64,000 nucleotides of DNA, from assembly GCA_004380135.1 (NCBI GenBank), contig QXCR01000012.1, forward strand, positions 62,001-126,000, in the 5' to 3' direction. The stretch comes from Stemphylium vesicarium (lineage: Eukaryota; Ascomycota; Dothideomycetes; Pleosporales; Pleosporaceae). Shown here one piece after another: positions 63,598-64,000 of the stretch. How positions within the stretch are numbered: position 1 is the first letter of the stretch; each line of letters opens with the position of its first letter. Below the pieces are notes generated by a model, which saw nothing but the letters and a program-made list of their open reading frames with translations, made no database searches and had not been told where the DNA came from. The position numbers were made by a program, and so were the translations under genes.

Positions 63598-64000
63598 CTG
63601 AAATCCGCAACTGGAGTGATGTGAGAAAGCTATTCTCTGAGGATGTGGCCTTGGGTGTGATGAGTGGTTTGCTGATGAGAGTAATCAGTAGATTAGGATG
63701 ACGGTGATGATTCTTGATGTGTTTTCCCAATGCGTGATGGGGATATGTGCTGGCAACGCGCGCGATGGTCGCCAACACGACTGCTCGTTTGTCATGTGAA
63801 TCAAGCTATTTCAGCAAAGTCGACTCATGTGTGCGCAAGAAACAGTAACATATGCAGAATAATATGTATGATCTATTGCTGACTATCGTAATGCTCGAAC
63901 GCTAATTGAAAACAACTTAGGCAGGGAGAGAAGTAGATGTGCGGCCGTGTCTGGTGGTAGACGGTACTCTATGGATCTAGATCGCGGAACAAGAAAGAAG
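63598..64000. other. Right-edge region upstream of the membrane-protein gene
   Basis: About 400 bp. A minus-strand ORF (63778-63272) partly overlaps the membrane-protein gene in another frame and could contribute a 5' exon, but no clear splice pair was found. No gene called. Confidence 0.35.

Overview
The window is a gene-dense stretch of filamentous ascomycete (Pezizomycotina) nuclear chromosome. Most introns are about 50-120 nt with GTAAGT/GTATGT donors and CTAAC-like branch points. Intergenic gaps are short, genes lie on both strands, and there are no bacterial-style operons. The gene set (Gdh2-type NAD glutamate dehydrogenase, Rtg2, CYP52-type P450, secreted GH20 hexosaminidase, Ace2/Swi5-type zinc finger) fits a Dothideomycete such as a member of Pleosporales. 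That placement is inference from gene style, not a database result.

Layout. 0-5 kb: the 3' end of an unknown gene, a hypothetical protein, a GNAT acetyltransferase, and the RFT1 ER flippase-like protein. 5-12.5 kb: RTG2 and NAD-dependent glutamate dehydrogenase. 12.5-20 kb: a small Lys/Thr-rich H1-like protein, a CYP52-type P450 and a secreted beta-N-acetylhexosaminidase. 20-27 kb: the DNA primase small subunit, divergent from a DUF1917/BLES03-like protein, then a 2-kb gene-free tract with hairpin repeats, then allantoinase. 27-35 kb: an Emp46/47-type cargo lectin, prohibitin-2, ubiquitin-S27a and an Ace2/Swi5-type factor. 35-43 kb: a kinase-fold protein, a small unrecognised protein, a putative GPI-anchored protein and REV1. 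43-50 kb: a nucleolar FKBP (Fpr3/4 type), ornithine decarboxylase antizyme and RAD3/XPD. 50-64 kb: listerin (LTN1), a double DsbA/HCCA-isomerase-like protein, a Yippee protein, an NDR-type AGC kinase and an S/T-rich single-pass membrane protein.

The genes are mostly unrelated housekeeping functions: DNA replication and repair, protein quality control, secretion and glycosylation, nitrogen and carbon metabolism. Some neighbours share themes. Rtg2 and Gdh2 both act in glutamate/mitochondrial metabolism. The allantoinase promoter carries three GATA-factor sites. The primase promoter carries an MluI cell-cycle box.

Two genes show non-standard decoding. The antizyme needs a +1 ribosomal frameshift at TCC-TGA (46253-46258), with an intron starting 10 nt after the stop. 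The NDR-type kinase has one reading frame running through an in-frame TAG at 60841-60843, just upstream of an intact kinase domain. That stop sits in the loop of a short potential hairpin, with its A in third loop position. This resembles the context of stop-codon-correcting A-to-I mRNA editing in other fungi, and it is the most interesting lead in the window.
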